DNA of 64,000 nucleotides from Sipunculus nudus. Taxonomy: Eukaryota; Annelida; Sipuncula; Golfingiida; Sipunculidae. The translations under genes and the position numbers were made by a program. The DNA lies in contig CM049319.1 in assembly GCA_026874595.1 (NCBI GenBank), positions 41,703,973 to 41,767,972 on the forward strand. Direction: 5' to 3'. The notes beneath the pieces are model-generated. The model did not search any database, was not told the DNA's origin, and worked only from the letters and a program-made list of their open reading frames with translations. Shown piece after piece: positions 32,281 to 42,100 of this stretch. The first letter of the stretch is position 1. Every line of letters starts with the position of its first letter.

Positions 32281-34433
32281 CACAATGCTATGTCATGATC
32301 AGAGAAATATGCATCATGGACTTCTGCAGTAACATCGAGTGTACCATTATTGTAGTGATATATATGATCTATCAGTGTACCTCTATCAGTCGTAGGCTTT
32401 GTTACAAATTGCTCAAAACCGTATTGCTTCATTAAAAGATATAATTTACTTTCTTGCTTCTCATTAAAGTCATCATTAAAGTCACCTAATACAAACACTG
32501 GCAAATTAAGTGGAATGGAGGAAATGACAGAACTCAATTTTTGGCAAAAGTTTTTGAGAGGGTCGGACGGTTTTCTGTACGCAACAACAACAATCATTTT
32601 GGATTTATCAACTATCAACTGTACAATTTTACATTGCAATGCCTCACACTCGACAGTAAACTCCTCTGCTTGTAATTTCTGCTTAACACATATCATAACA
32701 CCATGTAACCCACTGTGATTTTGTTCAGATGGTACATTATACCTAAAAATGTCATACTGGTACTTTTCACAAAAAATATCCAGATTGTGCTCATCTGTCA
32801 AATATGTTTCCGTGAAACACATCACATCTGTCCGATTGAAAATGCGAGCTTGTCTAGGCGTCAACAGGTCTGGAATTTTTGGTAGGAAATAGCGTATATT
32901 CAAATGACCAATGATTGTCCACTCATCGTTTCGTTCTACCAGATTCAGATCTTCAGTTGATATTGTATTTTTCCGCATTTCTTCCATTTCATCTTCGATT
33001 TTCTTGTTAGCCTTAATTCCAGCCGCATCAAAGTCTACGATATATAAACCTTCTAATGTCTTCACACGACTGAATGCAACATAAGCTTGTCCTTTTCCAA
33101 AACGCTTTGCCTTTTTCATGTTGACAACAATTTTGTCTACTGTGAGGCCGTGGCACTTGTGGATGGTCACTGCCCATGCTAGTGTTAAAGGAAATTGTCT
33201 TCTCGCAATCTGAGCTCCCTTTTTGTTTCCTTTCTCGTATCTTGCTTCGTGTCTTTTTATAGGCACTGCATCGGGGTATTCCTGTTTCCATTGACTAGCA
33301 GATAATGCTCCTTTTCCAACAGATTCATCATCAAATTTCACCAAAATCACTTGAACTATTCGGCTGGCATTTGTTACTATCTTTTGTACTGTTCCTATAA
33401 CACCATTGACGAGACCATCAGCTGTATTGACGTTGTACGTAAGCATGACTCTAGCACCAATTGTAAGTACAAGAACCGAATGTAATCCTGCCGTTTCAGA
33501 TCGCTTTTCTGAAGTGGCCATCTTTTCTATATTCACCTGTCCAGTGCTGTCACTTTTATCATCGGATGCGTGAATGTATACCAGATTGTGTTCATTTGGC
33601 TCCAATTCTTTTAATTTCTTCAAATTCCTTTCATCAACGTCACAATTGAATGCAAAAACGTGCAAGGCGTCATCTGGATAATTTGGATCATTTTCCATAA
33701 TCTTTCGTGTTTCTAATAATGAAATATCACTTTCAGTATGGTTTCCTGTCCTAATGCGACAAAGCATCTCAGCAAAAGCATAGTCATCTTTTTGACGCAT
33801 CACCTCATCCAATTCATGTAGCTGGAAGTTATCTTTCCAAAGATTACCTTGTAGTCTTTCAACAGGATCTCTCACTGGCTGGTATATCTGTGACTGTAAT
33901 ACTGGGGGGAGTTGATACATATCACCGACTGCCAAGACTGAAACGTTTCCAAATAAAACTGATTCAGCTGAAACACCTTTGATTTTATGCAGACGCTTGT
34001 GAATGTTCAGCAAAATATCTGATCCAACCATGGAGATCTCATCAATGATTAATAACTGTAGATTTTCAAGTTTTGACCTGAGTGTGTTCAATTTGTCAAA
34101 TGATATATAATTACCACCATACTTTCTACTTTGCAGCAATAAAGCAGAATGTAATGTCATACCACCAATATTAAAAGCAGCGACTCCAGTGGGTGCAGTA
34201 AGAAGGACAGTAATGTCATCAGGGCTTATTGTGTTTGACATTCGGAAAAGTTTTCTGACATCAGAGTGTATGAGTTTTATCACATGTGATTTTCCAACAC
34301 CACCTGGTCCACTCATAAACACATGATAAGGTTTTATCATTTTCTTTTGTTTCATAGCTAAAACAGCTTCTTTACACCATTTCCTGTTAAAGAATACGAT
34401 CCGGGCTTGTTTGTCATTTAAACTGCGTAGCAT
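32262..34433 (-). CDS. PIF1-family helicase fused to EN endonuclease, copy B
   Basis: This 723-residue open frame is the best-preserved piece of the Helentron. The helicase part shows Walker A GPGGVGKS (42-49), Walker B LLIIDE (about 127-132), GDMYQLPPV (170-178), EVMRQ (210-214), GARVMLTY (326-333), IHKCHGLTVD (424-433) and AYVAFSRVKTLEGL (450-463). The EN part shows GHLNIR (509-514), CFTETYL with Glu542, AYRKP with Tyr619, LGDFND with Asp651 and Asn653, LIDH, and SDHD (711-714), a full set for this superfamily. One oddity is His428 in HKCHG, where copy A and most relatives have Gln (HKCQG), which may impair the helicase. The frame begins at an internal Met because of upstream lesions. Confidence 0.93.
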   Translation of the reverse strand: MLRSLNDKQARIVFFNRKWCKEAVLAMKQKKMIKPYHVFMSGPGGVGKSHVIKLIHSDVRKLFRMSNTISPDDITVLLTAPTGVAAFNIGGMTLHSALLLQSRKYGGNYISFDKLNTLRSKLENLQLLIIDEISMVGSDILLNIHKRLHKIKGVSAESVLFGNVSVLAVGDMYQLPPVLQSQIYQPVRDPVERLQGNLWKDNFQLHELDEVMRQKDDYAFAEMLCRIRTGNHTESDISLLETRKIMENDPNYPDDALHVFAFNCDVDERNLKKLKELEPNEHNLVYIHASDDKSDSTGQVNIEKMATSEKRSETAGLHSVLVLTIGARVMLTYNVNTADGLVNGVIGTVQKIVTNASRIVQVILVKFDDESVGKGALSASQWKQEYPDAVPIKRHEARYEKGNKKGAQIARRQFPLTLAWAVTIHKCHGLTVDKIVVNMKKAKRFGKGQAYVAFSRVKTLEGLYIVDFDAAGIKANKKIEDEMEEMRKNTISTEDLNLVERNDEWTIIGHLNIRYFLPKIPDLLTPRQARIFNRTDVMCFTETYLTDEHNLDIFCEKYQYDIFRYNVPSEQNHSGLHGVMICVKQKLQAEEFTVECEALQCKIVQLIVDKSKMIVVVAYRKPSDPLKNFCQKLSSVISSIPLNLPVFVLGDFNDDFNEKQESKLYLLMKQYGFEQFVTKPTTDRGTLIDHIYHYNNGTLDVTAEVHDAYFSDHDIALCSFKTK

Positions 34434-34553
34434 CTTTCTGTATTCATCATCAGGTAAGATTTGTCTTTCAGCCTCTGTCTCATAGCGCGCAATAATTTCT
34501 GAAGCATGTTCGGACTTTGGATTTTCGATAAACTCTGCATTGGCATCAAGATC

Positions 34554-35096
34554 TTACTGATCAATGTCTCTTTCTACTTCTACACCTTCACCTTCGTCTT
34601 GCAAATTGTTATGTTCCGCACTAGATGCAATATTTGCCCACGCATGTTCAGGGGGTCCAAACTGTGCATTGTTTTGGATAGCTTCTTCAACAAGTTCTAC
34701 ATTTTCTGCATATTTTGCTTCATTTTCAGCTATCAAATCTTGTACATGAAAATAATGTGAGGCGAAATTAGGAAAACCACCCAATAGATCAACATCTTCG
34801 TTACGCCATGGCAGATATAGCATCAGCTTTGCTCGATAGAAGTCACTTGGATCTTTTTCAATACTAAACTTGTGAAATCTAATTACAGCTGGGTGTCTTC
34901 GTTTGTACATAATACCGCCATTGTTATTCAGTTTGATCTGTTTTGGCATTTCTGCTTGATCAACCTCTTGTTCATCATCAATATCTAACACAAGTGGTAT
35001 GCTGTCATTTTCATCTTCATCCATGTTTCCATACCTGACTTTATAGTTGGATGCGAAGTCTGCGAGACATAGGTTTTCAATGGAGTTTGGTCTCAA
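34554..35096 (-). CDS. Helitron post-Rep region and acidic linker, copy B (fragment)
   Basis: This 180-residue frame starts in RPNSIENLCLADFASNYKVRYGN and runs through DIDDEQEVDQAEMPKQIKL, RRHPAVIRFHKFS and LPWRNEDVDLLGGFPNF to the acidic linker, ending at a TAA that replaces a Gln codon. It is in the same register as the helicase frame at 34,433, so only this stop separates them. The segment joins Rep to helicase in the ancestral protein. The annotated start is arbitrary, because the frame is entered from a 1-base insertion near 35,127. Confidence 0.78.
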   Translation of the reverse strand: MRPNSIENLCLADFASNYKVRYGNMDEDENDSIPLVLDIDDEQEVDQAEMPKQIKLNNNGGIMYKRRHPAVIRFHKFSIEKDPSDFYRAKLMLYLPWRNEDVDLLGGFPNFASHYFHVQDLIAENEAKYAENVELVEEAIQNNAQFGPPEHAWANIASSAEHNNLQDEGEGVEVERDIDQ

Positions 35097-35166
35097 TGAG
35101 TATCGCTCAATAATGTTGCTCTGAAAAAATGTTTTCTTCTTCGTCTCCTAAATCATTCAGTTCTTT

Positions 35167-36270
35167 TTATGGTTTAAGAACAGCTGCTCGTAAATCTTTA
35201 GCATCTGTATTGACAAATAAAACCTCTCTGCTGAAGTGTTTCATCGGCATCGACAATATACGGTAAACAGCTTCTTGAGCACTGACTTCACGGTGATTCA
35301 GGAATACTGCGCCTAAATGTCGAAGCATGCATTTGATGTCTTGGTCCTTGTACTCTTTGCACACTTGTTTAAGCAGTTCCCCAATGCCTTTCTCATTTTT
35401 CGTCATATAGGCAGCAACGTACATAACACATGCGTACGCATCTATGATGTATTGTATGTCCATATTTGCCTGCCATGCTTTCAGTATCACTGGACTGTAT
35501 GGATTGATGAGACTTTCTGCAGGTAACCTCTTTAACACTATGGTTTTACCTCTTTGTGATACCAATAAGTGTTGAAAGTATTCTTGCAGTGAAACACAAG
35601 CTTTGTCTAGAATTTCTTTCAGTGTGGCGTCTTTGGAGGTATCGTCGTCAGACATTACATCTTTGACTCTTTGTAGCACACGGGATGCGCAATCTTTCTT
35701 CAACTTTGCCATTTCGTCATCTGGTTCCTTTGCAATGTCTGTTACAGGGCTAGGTGGTCGAGGAAAACTGAATCTACATGATCCTTTCTTCTTGCAATAA
35801 CTGGAGTGGGTGTGAGTTTGTAATTCCTTTACAAGCCTTTGGAGAGTCTCATCTTCATCACCAGGTATAGTACACGTGATGTATTTGTCAACAAATGATG
35901 TGACTGCTTCATCTGTATCCGAGTCAATTTTTGGCGCATCTTTCACCCACAAAAGTGTATGTGGATGAGGAGAACCACGAGCTTGAAATTCTAATCGAAT
36001 TACATAGTCCAATATTTCCCCTAGTGGTTGCGCTTTTGATTTCAGAACATCTCGAAACAAGAGTTCTAATCTATACTGAAACTGTCGTGCCGCAGTAACT
36101 GGGTTCCTTCTCAACCATTGTGATCTTTCAGCGAAAGATAACTGTTTTACCTCATCATCAGTCAATATAGTCCCATACTGTCTGGCTATTGTTTGAATTA
36201 CGTCGGGCCATTGCATGTCAGCAACAGATACTGTAAAAAACCATGTTGGTATTCCCAGCTGTCGAACCAT
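35167..36270 (-). CDS. Rep (HUH-Y2) nuclease domain, copy B
   Basis: This 367-residue frame holds the complete Rep catalytic core. The first motif is TWFFTVSVADMQWPDV (9-24). The HUH motif is SPHPHTLLWV with His102 and His104. The His/Cys cluster HTHSSYCKKKGSCRFSFP spans 153-170. The Y2 motif is MYVAAYMTK with Tyr284 and Tyr288. HUH-Y2 nucleases nick one strand and stay linked through a tyrosine during rolling-circle transposition. Two things are odd: the residue between the two His is Pro (Ala in copy A), which may distort the metal site, and the frame ends at a stop replacing a Gln codon after RAAVLKP. The N-terminal neighbour overlaps by about 70 bases because of a 1-base loss. Confidence 0.92.
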   Translation of the reverse strand: MVRQLGIPTWFFTVSVADMQWPDVIQTIARQYGTILTDDEVKQLSFAERSQWLRRNPVTAARQFQYRLELLFRDVLKSKAQPLGEILDYVIRLEFQARGSPHPHTLLWVKDAPKIDSDTDEAVTSFVDKYITCTIPGDEDETLQRLVKELQTHTHSSYCKKKGSCRFSFPRPPSPVTDIAKEPDDEMAKLKKDCASRVLQRVKDVMSDDDTSKDATLKEILDKACVSLQEYFQHLLVSQRGKTIVLKRLPAESLINPYSPVILKAWQANMDIQYIIDAYACVMYVAAYMTKNEKGIGELLKQVCKEYKDQDIKCMLRHLGAVFLNHREVSAQEAVYRILSMPMKHFSREVLFVNTDAKDLRAAVLKP

Positions 36271-38636
36271 GGCTGGACATCATAAAATACGGTTTGGAAA
36301 TAAGCAGGAGTTCCTCTGACGTTTTTCAACATTCTATAGGCTTGATCTGATTTCACCAAATGTTTCATTTGTTCTACATTTTTTACCATGCCTGCAGTAA
36401 GTCGTTTTCCCTGAAACCGTTTCCCGCTAGCACGTCTGAAAATGTAGTGGTTAATGTCACCTGTAACTTGCCTAGATTCCGTTGCATATTGTGCACTGAA
36501 TATGTACTCAATCGATCTTGAAAACCTGCCATCAACATCAAGCAATCTTTGGTTGAAATATTTTCGAGGATTCAAGTGAACAGGTCGCTCAGCTGTCAGA
36601 GCATTTGTTCCATCAGGATACTTGTCAGGATTTGATAATTCTTCAAAGTTAGGATCACTGAGAAGTGGCATTGGTTTTACTCCTTCAGCGGGTGCAACAC
36701 TGATTATTTTGTTGAGCAATTCAGGATCTTCATTTATCATACTTGTTTCATATGGCAGGCCTCGCACTTTAGAAGCTTCTTCAAATGCATATTCATCCTG
36801 TTCTCTTAGATCTTCGTCCTCTTCAGAACATGACATGTTTCCATCAACTTTATCACAGGCAGTCTGTATGCACTGCGCACCTTCACCATCGTCTTGACAA
36901 ACATCAGGCTGATTCATTTCTACAGCTGTTTGAGTGTAAGGCTCAAATATTACATAATGTGACTGCCCCATAAGTCCGAGATCAATTTCCTGCATTTCAC
37001 TACTTCCAAGCCTTGGACGTATTGTATGCATCATAAGAGCACTTGTCGAGTGAACATTCGCTTTCACTGAATACATGTCCGCTAAAGCCTGGAGCACAAG
37101 ATGATCACCCCAACTTTGAATTCTCAAGTCATCTATGTATCTTATCCACTGGATTTCTCTTTGGGTGTCCCTGTCTGTTATTTGATTCACAAACAAATCT
37201 TCAGCAGTAGGCTGTTCGGTGTCAGCATTTCCACAGTGTGCACTTTCTATTCTAGTAGCAACAAAGTCAATGTAATTTTCCTTGTTTTCTATCATATAGT
37301 CAGCCACTTGGTTACGTAAAAGAACGACGTTCGTATCACTTATACCCAACCTTTCAAGATGGTGCCAAAACGCATAAAACATACAATTTCCATCTCCTGG
37401 AACATCAACAATATGCATTCTACTCCGACTAGCCATGGTAATCAATTTTTGACGGTCATTTGATAAATGAGTCACATCAGTCACAGAAACATGTTCAATA
37501 TGCCTTTTATCAATGTTTCCTCGTCTACCATTTCTTTTCTCTTCACTTTCATGCTCTTTTTCAATTGAATGTTCATTTGAAAAGATAGATTTACTTTGCG
37601 TTGAAACAGCTTCCAGAAGTTCACTATCATCATTTTTTGCATCCTCCAGCCAATTTTCATTAATTTCAATATTTGCATAATGCGGATTTTCTTTTTTCAA
37701 CCACCTTAGAGCATTCATGACCACATCAGGCCGAACAGAATCATACATGTAATAAGACGAGTGTTTCAAACTTCGCTTTAATTTCATTCCGACAACTTGC
37801 GACTCTGAAGGTAGTCTTGGAAGTACCTCGCATACAGTATCAAGTTTAGCTGGGACATTAACTGCTGGTCCATGAATTCCATGTTGTTTCCCTCTTGGTA
37901 AGCCTACCATTTTCATGAAAGGGATTCTTTGGCAAACAAGTCTCAGTTTAAGCGCATTTAGATCTGCAAGTTCTTTCGGTGGATCTGCTAAAGACAAATT
38001 ATTTGCTTTCGACTGTGCAGGCAATTTTCCTCCTTTTAGTGACAAGTGGCATGTTCTACATATCCATTCTTCATTGTTGGAAGAGGTTTGACGAAATGCA
38101 AGTACATTTTGCAACAGAGACTGTGATACTTTGTTGTACTTCTCCTCTTTCAGATGCACAACTGACGTCCTAAACATCAAGCGATGACAACAACAGCAGA
38201 CGTAATTTGCAGAATCACGTACCTTTTCTAAGAATTCCGAGATAACAATCTGCTTATCAGGAACAATATTATGACATTGATGTCGGTGCTTTCTGGTATA
38301 ACATGCTGCTTTCCTCAATCTCCGTTGAGTTTCTTTTTCGGTTTCTTTCGTCCTAAATTCCCTTTTACGCCTTGAGTCTAAATAAAGTCTTTCTCTTTTT
38401 TCATCACTTGTTTCGGATTGACGCGATGTATTCTGTCTCTTCCTTTGTGACTGGAGTCTTTTCTGCCTTTTCTCAGGGGTTTCAAGTTCACGTTCCATAA
38501 AGTGTTTTTCCTGATCTTTGGACAGTCTCTCTTGCCTTTTCTCAGGGGTTTCAAGTTCACGTTCCATAAAGTGTCTTTCCTGATCTTTGGACAGTCTCTC
38601 TTGCCTTTTCTCAGGGGTTTCAAGTTCACGTTCCAT
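36198..38636 (-). CDS. Repeat region, DUF6570-like, OTU protease and Helitron-like N domain, copy B
   Basis: This 812-residue frame starts at a Met within the 23-residue repeats. Domains are: repeats (about 1-60), a basic stretch (60-120), YVCCCCHRL (145-153), the DUF6570-like region with WICRTCHLSLKGGKLPAQSK and RIPFMKMVGLPRGKQ (about 190-265), the OTU protease (VPGDGNCMFYAF with Asp415 and Cys418; His560 in MGQSHYVIF), and the Helitron-like N domain (from about 685). The last 25 residues are out of register after a 1-base loss near 36,274. In copy A this block is split at PSESQ, which shows the A break is a lesion and not a gene boundary. Upstream the frame stays open to 39,059 apart from the stop at 38,646. 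Confidence 0.92.
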   Translation of the reverse strand: MERELETPEKRQERLSKDQERHFMERELETPEKRQERLSKDQEKHFMERELETPEKRQKRLQSQRKRQNTSRQSETSDEKRERLYLDSRRKREFRTKETEKETQRRLRKAACYTRKHRHQCHNIVPDKQIVISEFLEKVRDSANYVCCCCHRLMFRTSVVHLKEEKYNKVSQSLLQNVLAFRQTSSNNEEWICRTCHLSLKGGKLPAQSKANNLSLADPPKELADLNALKLRLVCQRIPFMKMVGLPRGKQHGIHGPAVNVPAKLDTVCEVLPRLPSESQVVGMKLKRSLKHSSYYMYDSVRPDVVMNALRWLKKENPHYANIEINENWLEDAKNDDSELLEAVSTQSKSIFSNEHSIEKEHESEEKRNGRRGNIDKRHIEHVSVTDVTHLSNDRQKLITMASRSRMHIVDVPGDGNCMFYAFWHHLERLGISDTNVVLLRNQVADYMIENKENYIDFVATRIESAHCGNADTEQPTAEDLFVNQITDRDTQREIQWIRYIDDLRIQSWGDHLVLQALADMYSVKANVHSTSALMMHTIRPRLGSSEMQEIDLGLMGQSHYVIFEPYTQTAVEMNQPDVCQDDGEGAQCIQTACDKVDGNMSCSEEDEDLREQDEYAFEEASKVRGLPYETSMINEDPELLNKIISVAPAEGVKPMPLLSDPNFEELSNPDKYPDGTNALTAERPVHLNPRKYFNQRLLDVDGRFSRSIEYIFSAQYATESRQVTGDINHYIFRRASGKRFQGKRLTAGMVKNVEQMKHLVKSDQAYRMLKNVRGTPAYFQTVFYDVQPWFDSWEYQHGFLQYLLLTCNGPT

Positions 38637-39060
38637 AAAGTGTTTTTACTGATCTTTGGACAGTCTCTCTTGCCTTTTCTCAGGGGTTTCAAGTTCACGT
38701 TCCATAAAGTGTCTTTCCTGATCTTTGGACAGTCTCTCTTGCCTTTTCTCAGGGGTTTCAAGTTCACGTTCCATAAAGTGTCTTTCCTGATCTTTGGACA
38801 GTCTCTCTTGCCTTTTCTCAGGGGTTTCAAGTTCACGTTCCATAAAGTGTTTTTCCTGATCTTTGGACAGTCTCTCTTGCTTTTTCTCAGGGATTTCACA
38901 ATCACGTAATTCGCTCTGCCTCTTCCTTTGTAAGCTGACTCTGGCTTGCTTTTTCTCAGGGGTTTCACATTCATGTAATTTACTCTGTCTCTTCCTTTGT
39001 GAGCTGACTCTGGCTTGCTTTTCCTCAGCGGTTTCACGATCACGTAATTCACTCTGTCGT
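38440..39060 (-). repeat. 69-bp coding minisatellite, six MERELETPEK-type copies (B)
   Basis: The phrase TTCAAGTTCACG occurs at 38,481, 38,550, 38,619, 38,688, 38,757 and 38,826, exactly 69 bp apart. Only two copies of the QRKRQ type follow (CTCTGGCTTG at 38,939 and 39,008). Copy A has two and seven of these respectively, so different sub-repeats expanded in each copy. Confidence 0.95.
38646..38843 (-). CDS. Three 23-residue repeats cut off by a nonsense codon, copy B
   Basis: This frame consists of three MERELETPEKRQERLSKDQ repeats. It is in register with the 812-residue frame downstream and is separated from it only by TAA at 38,646-38,648, where the other repeats have GAA. It is a piece of the Helentron N terminus, not an independent gene. 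Confidence 0.8.
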   Translation of the reverse strand: MERELETPEKRQERLSKDQERHFMERELETPEKRQERLSKDQERHFMERELETPEKRQERLSKDQ

Positions 39061-39183
39061 TTTTTTTTGTAACCAGAGTCTTTCTATTTTTTCATTTTCA
39101 GTTTCTGATGATCTTTGTTCTGTTTTGATCAACAGATTTGCCTTCTTGTTTTGTTTGTAACTCTTCCGTTTTGTTCTCGGCAT

Positions 39184-42100
39184 TATTATATATGATTAAA
39201 GCCAATGTAAAACACCTGAGAATCACAAACGTATTCCACAAATCTTACGTGCTAAAAAATACCTACTTTGCTGAAATACCGAACTATATAAACGCTATTG
39301 TAGAAACAGGTACACACTATAATAAATATGTTTGAATTCCCTTTTAGAATTCAAATTATTTTGATATATTTATATCTTGAAATAATTTATCAGAAAATTA
39401 ATGCGACTTGTGGAGAAAAAATGAATTGAAAAACAATATGACTTGTTTTACTGGATTTTATTTTCAACAATATACACTCAAGTTCTATATATAATACAAA
39501 ATATTGTACAGACCGCCTTTGACTAAAAAATTGTTAAATATACACAGAGTACAGACACACTGATACGTTTTGACCACAATATACCTTAATAAAATCTACC
39601 TTTATTGTTCACTTTGAGAAAACCGTCTCATATGTTCAAATTATTTATATTATCTATATTTAACTAACTTCTGAAGACAAAATAGAAATATTACCAAATA
39701 CTGGACCAGTTATTATACTGGATTTTATTGCAGGCAATTAACAATAATTTTAAGTTTTATATATGATACAAACCTTCCTCTTTGAGTCCAACAATGTTAC
39801 ACGTAAACAATGACAACACAGTTACACATGAACAATGACAACACAGTACAAAGTATTTTTTCAGTTCATTTTTCAGTTCTTTTTCAGTTCTTTTTCAGTT
39901 CTTGACTATTTTTTGACCAATTCTTGATGAGATTGCTTATTTGTACGTGACAATGCTAAAGAGCGTGTTTGCACGTGTGCGTTTTTTAACGAGGTGCTTC
40001 CTCGGTGAGATGCTGGTATGAGACCTATTTTTTAATGAGGTTAAGTTTCCTCAGATGAAATGGGAGATGTGCGGATGAACGAAAATGAGACGAATCAGGA
40101 ACATGAAAGCAGGACCTGCAACAAAAATACTTGCATTAGAAATAGCACATTCCAGAAGAAGTATTAAAACAATCATCTACCAACTTCTTTGAACAGCAAT
40201 TACAATTAAACCCCTGACGATCTGTAAAATGTAGTTACACTATGAAAATTTATGAAATTTTAAGTATAACAGTATTAAGAAACAGCTTAATGAACTTGTG
40301 AAATATCATTTTAGTCCAAGTCCTGATCAAACATTTATAACTAGTCATAACTAATCATATCAATAAATAAGGCATTCAGAATCTCACTCATTTCAAGAAA
40401 AATATAAATTAGGTATGTTAAAGGTGCCCATTCACCTACCTTTTGAAACAGAATTTGTGATTTCGGACTTCTTCTGTGTATATAGTAATGACCAAAGGGT
40501 ATTCTGGTTATGGAAAGTTGTTATAATGCCTCCGTGCAGGATGTATGAACTTATCAACAATGTCCTTGTAAACACAATGTTGACAAATGGGGAAAAACAT
40601 GTAACAGGTGGCAAGTTGTATATATGAGAAAGTCGAAAGGTCATCTGTTACAAAACGCCATTTGCAAAGCTCTCACTTACCTGACTCGCTACAAGTTGTC
40701 CTTATTGAATTTTGCCAAAAATCTCCTTGCTATACATTTTCACAAATGAAATTAACTACCTAGCTTTAAATCCCAGTAACCAGAAACAAATGAAAAACTT
40801 CAATTCGAAACTCGCTCACTTGTCCCGCTGCTTGTCCCACGTTCTTTTATCACATATTATATAAAGTTCACAATATTTTAAATATGTATATACATCCATT
40901 GACAGTATAAAGACATCGCTGCTCACAAGTCTACAGTTAAATTTATCAAGTACATAAACGCCTATGATAATCGATTAAAAACATAAGTATACATAATATC
41001 ACATTCATGTTCCGACTAAGCAGAAATTACTGACAATCATATTTATATTAAACGACCCACTAGTTCCTGATATATTTTTTTTTATACAAAAAGGTCCGTC
41101 ACATTAAATGTAGGTCAACTTTAATAAACTTCAAATTTTACTTAAATCTCTTTGCTAGACAGCATTCCAGTTGAAATTAAGTACTTGCCTTTAAATCCTT
41201 TTTTGTATGCCACTAACCAGAAACAAAACATCTTGCATCCAAATTCTATATTTTCATCAAATAGAATAAGCAAATACAGTACTGTCGCCTTAAACTACTT
41301 CACAGCATAATATCAGCATCAAGGTTTAACTTAATGATACACAATACTTCAACTCTCTCATCTGATAAAAACCTGGCAGCCTAAGTACGAACATCACTTT
41401 CGACTTGAAACCAGACCGTTTCGATAAACATTTTGTTACATATCCACGTTTTCTGAGGCGTAAATAAGATTTAATACAATTTTATTCTGCTTTTGTAATA
41501 AATTTTAATAACTGTTGTACTTACCGTTTGTTCATGAAAACAAGACAAGATATTCATATTTTATTCGTACACTTATTTCAATTATTATATGCAAAATACA
41601 GCGACACTCGTAGACATTGTTCTCCGGCCCAAGCAGTGTCAGAATACAACACAAATCTACGTATCTAAAATAGAATTAATAAAAATATATCTGACAAATG
41701 TTAGACTTTACATTTTTTTTAAATATCTACATATTTTTTTAAATATCAATTAGAATAAGCAACTACAGTACTCTGGTCATAAGGAATCATCAGCATCAAG
41801 GCTAAAATTAATGTATATACAATCCATCAAAATGCTCACCTGACAACAGCATTGGAAGCTAAGTCCGAACATTAAGTGATAACTTTAAACCAAACCTTTC
41901 TGATAAAGATATACTTGCATATCCACAAAATATTTATACTTTATTTGCACAGTTATTTCAATTATACAATGCAATATACAGCGACACTGTACAAACTGTT
42001 CTTTCGCCTAAACAATGTCAGAAAACAAAAGCCAATTATGAATCTATAATAAAATTACTAAAAAATATCCTCATACACTCCACAACGAATCATCAGCAAC

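Larger units (their letters stand above)
32262..39183 (-). pseudogene. Helentron Rep-helicase-endonuclease gene, copy B (inactivated)
   Basis: The domain order is the same as in copy A, with larger intact blocks. Reading from the candidate start at 39,183 (MPRTKRKSYKQ), the lesions are: a nine-base A tract near 39,060-39,068 that shifts frame (eight would keep it); a stop at 38,646-38,648 from GAA to TAA in the repeats; a 1-base loss near 36,274; a stop near 35,168 (CAA to TAA); an extra T near 35,127; and a stop at 34,554-34,556 (CAA to TAA). Apart from the N-terminal A tract, these lesions differ from those of copy A. The helicase and EN domains remain fused in one frame, which shows the ancestral architecture. 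No single full-length product is possible. Confidence 0.92.

Noticed and set aside
38502-38909. Plus-strand 135-codon hydrophobic repeat frame
   Set aside because: Antisense of the 69-bp repeats; hydrophobicity comes from the complement of Lys/Glu codons.
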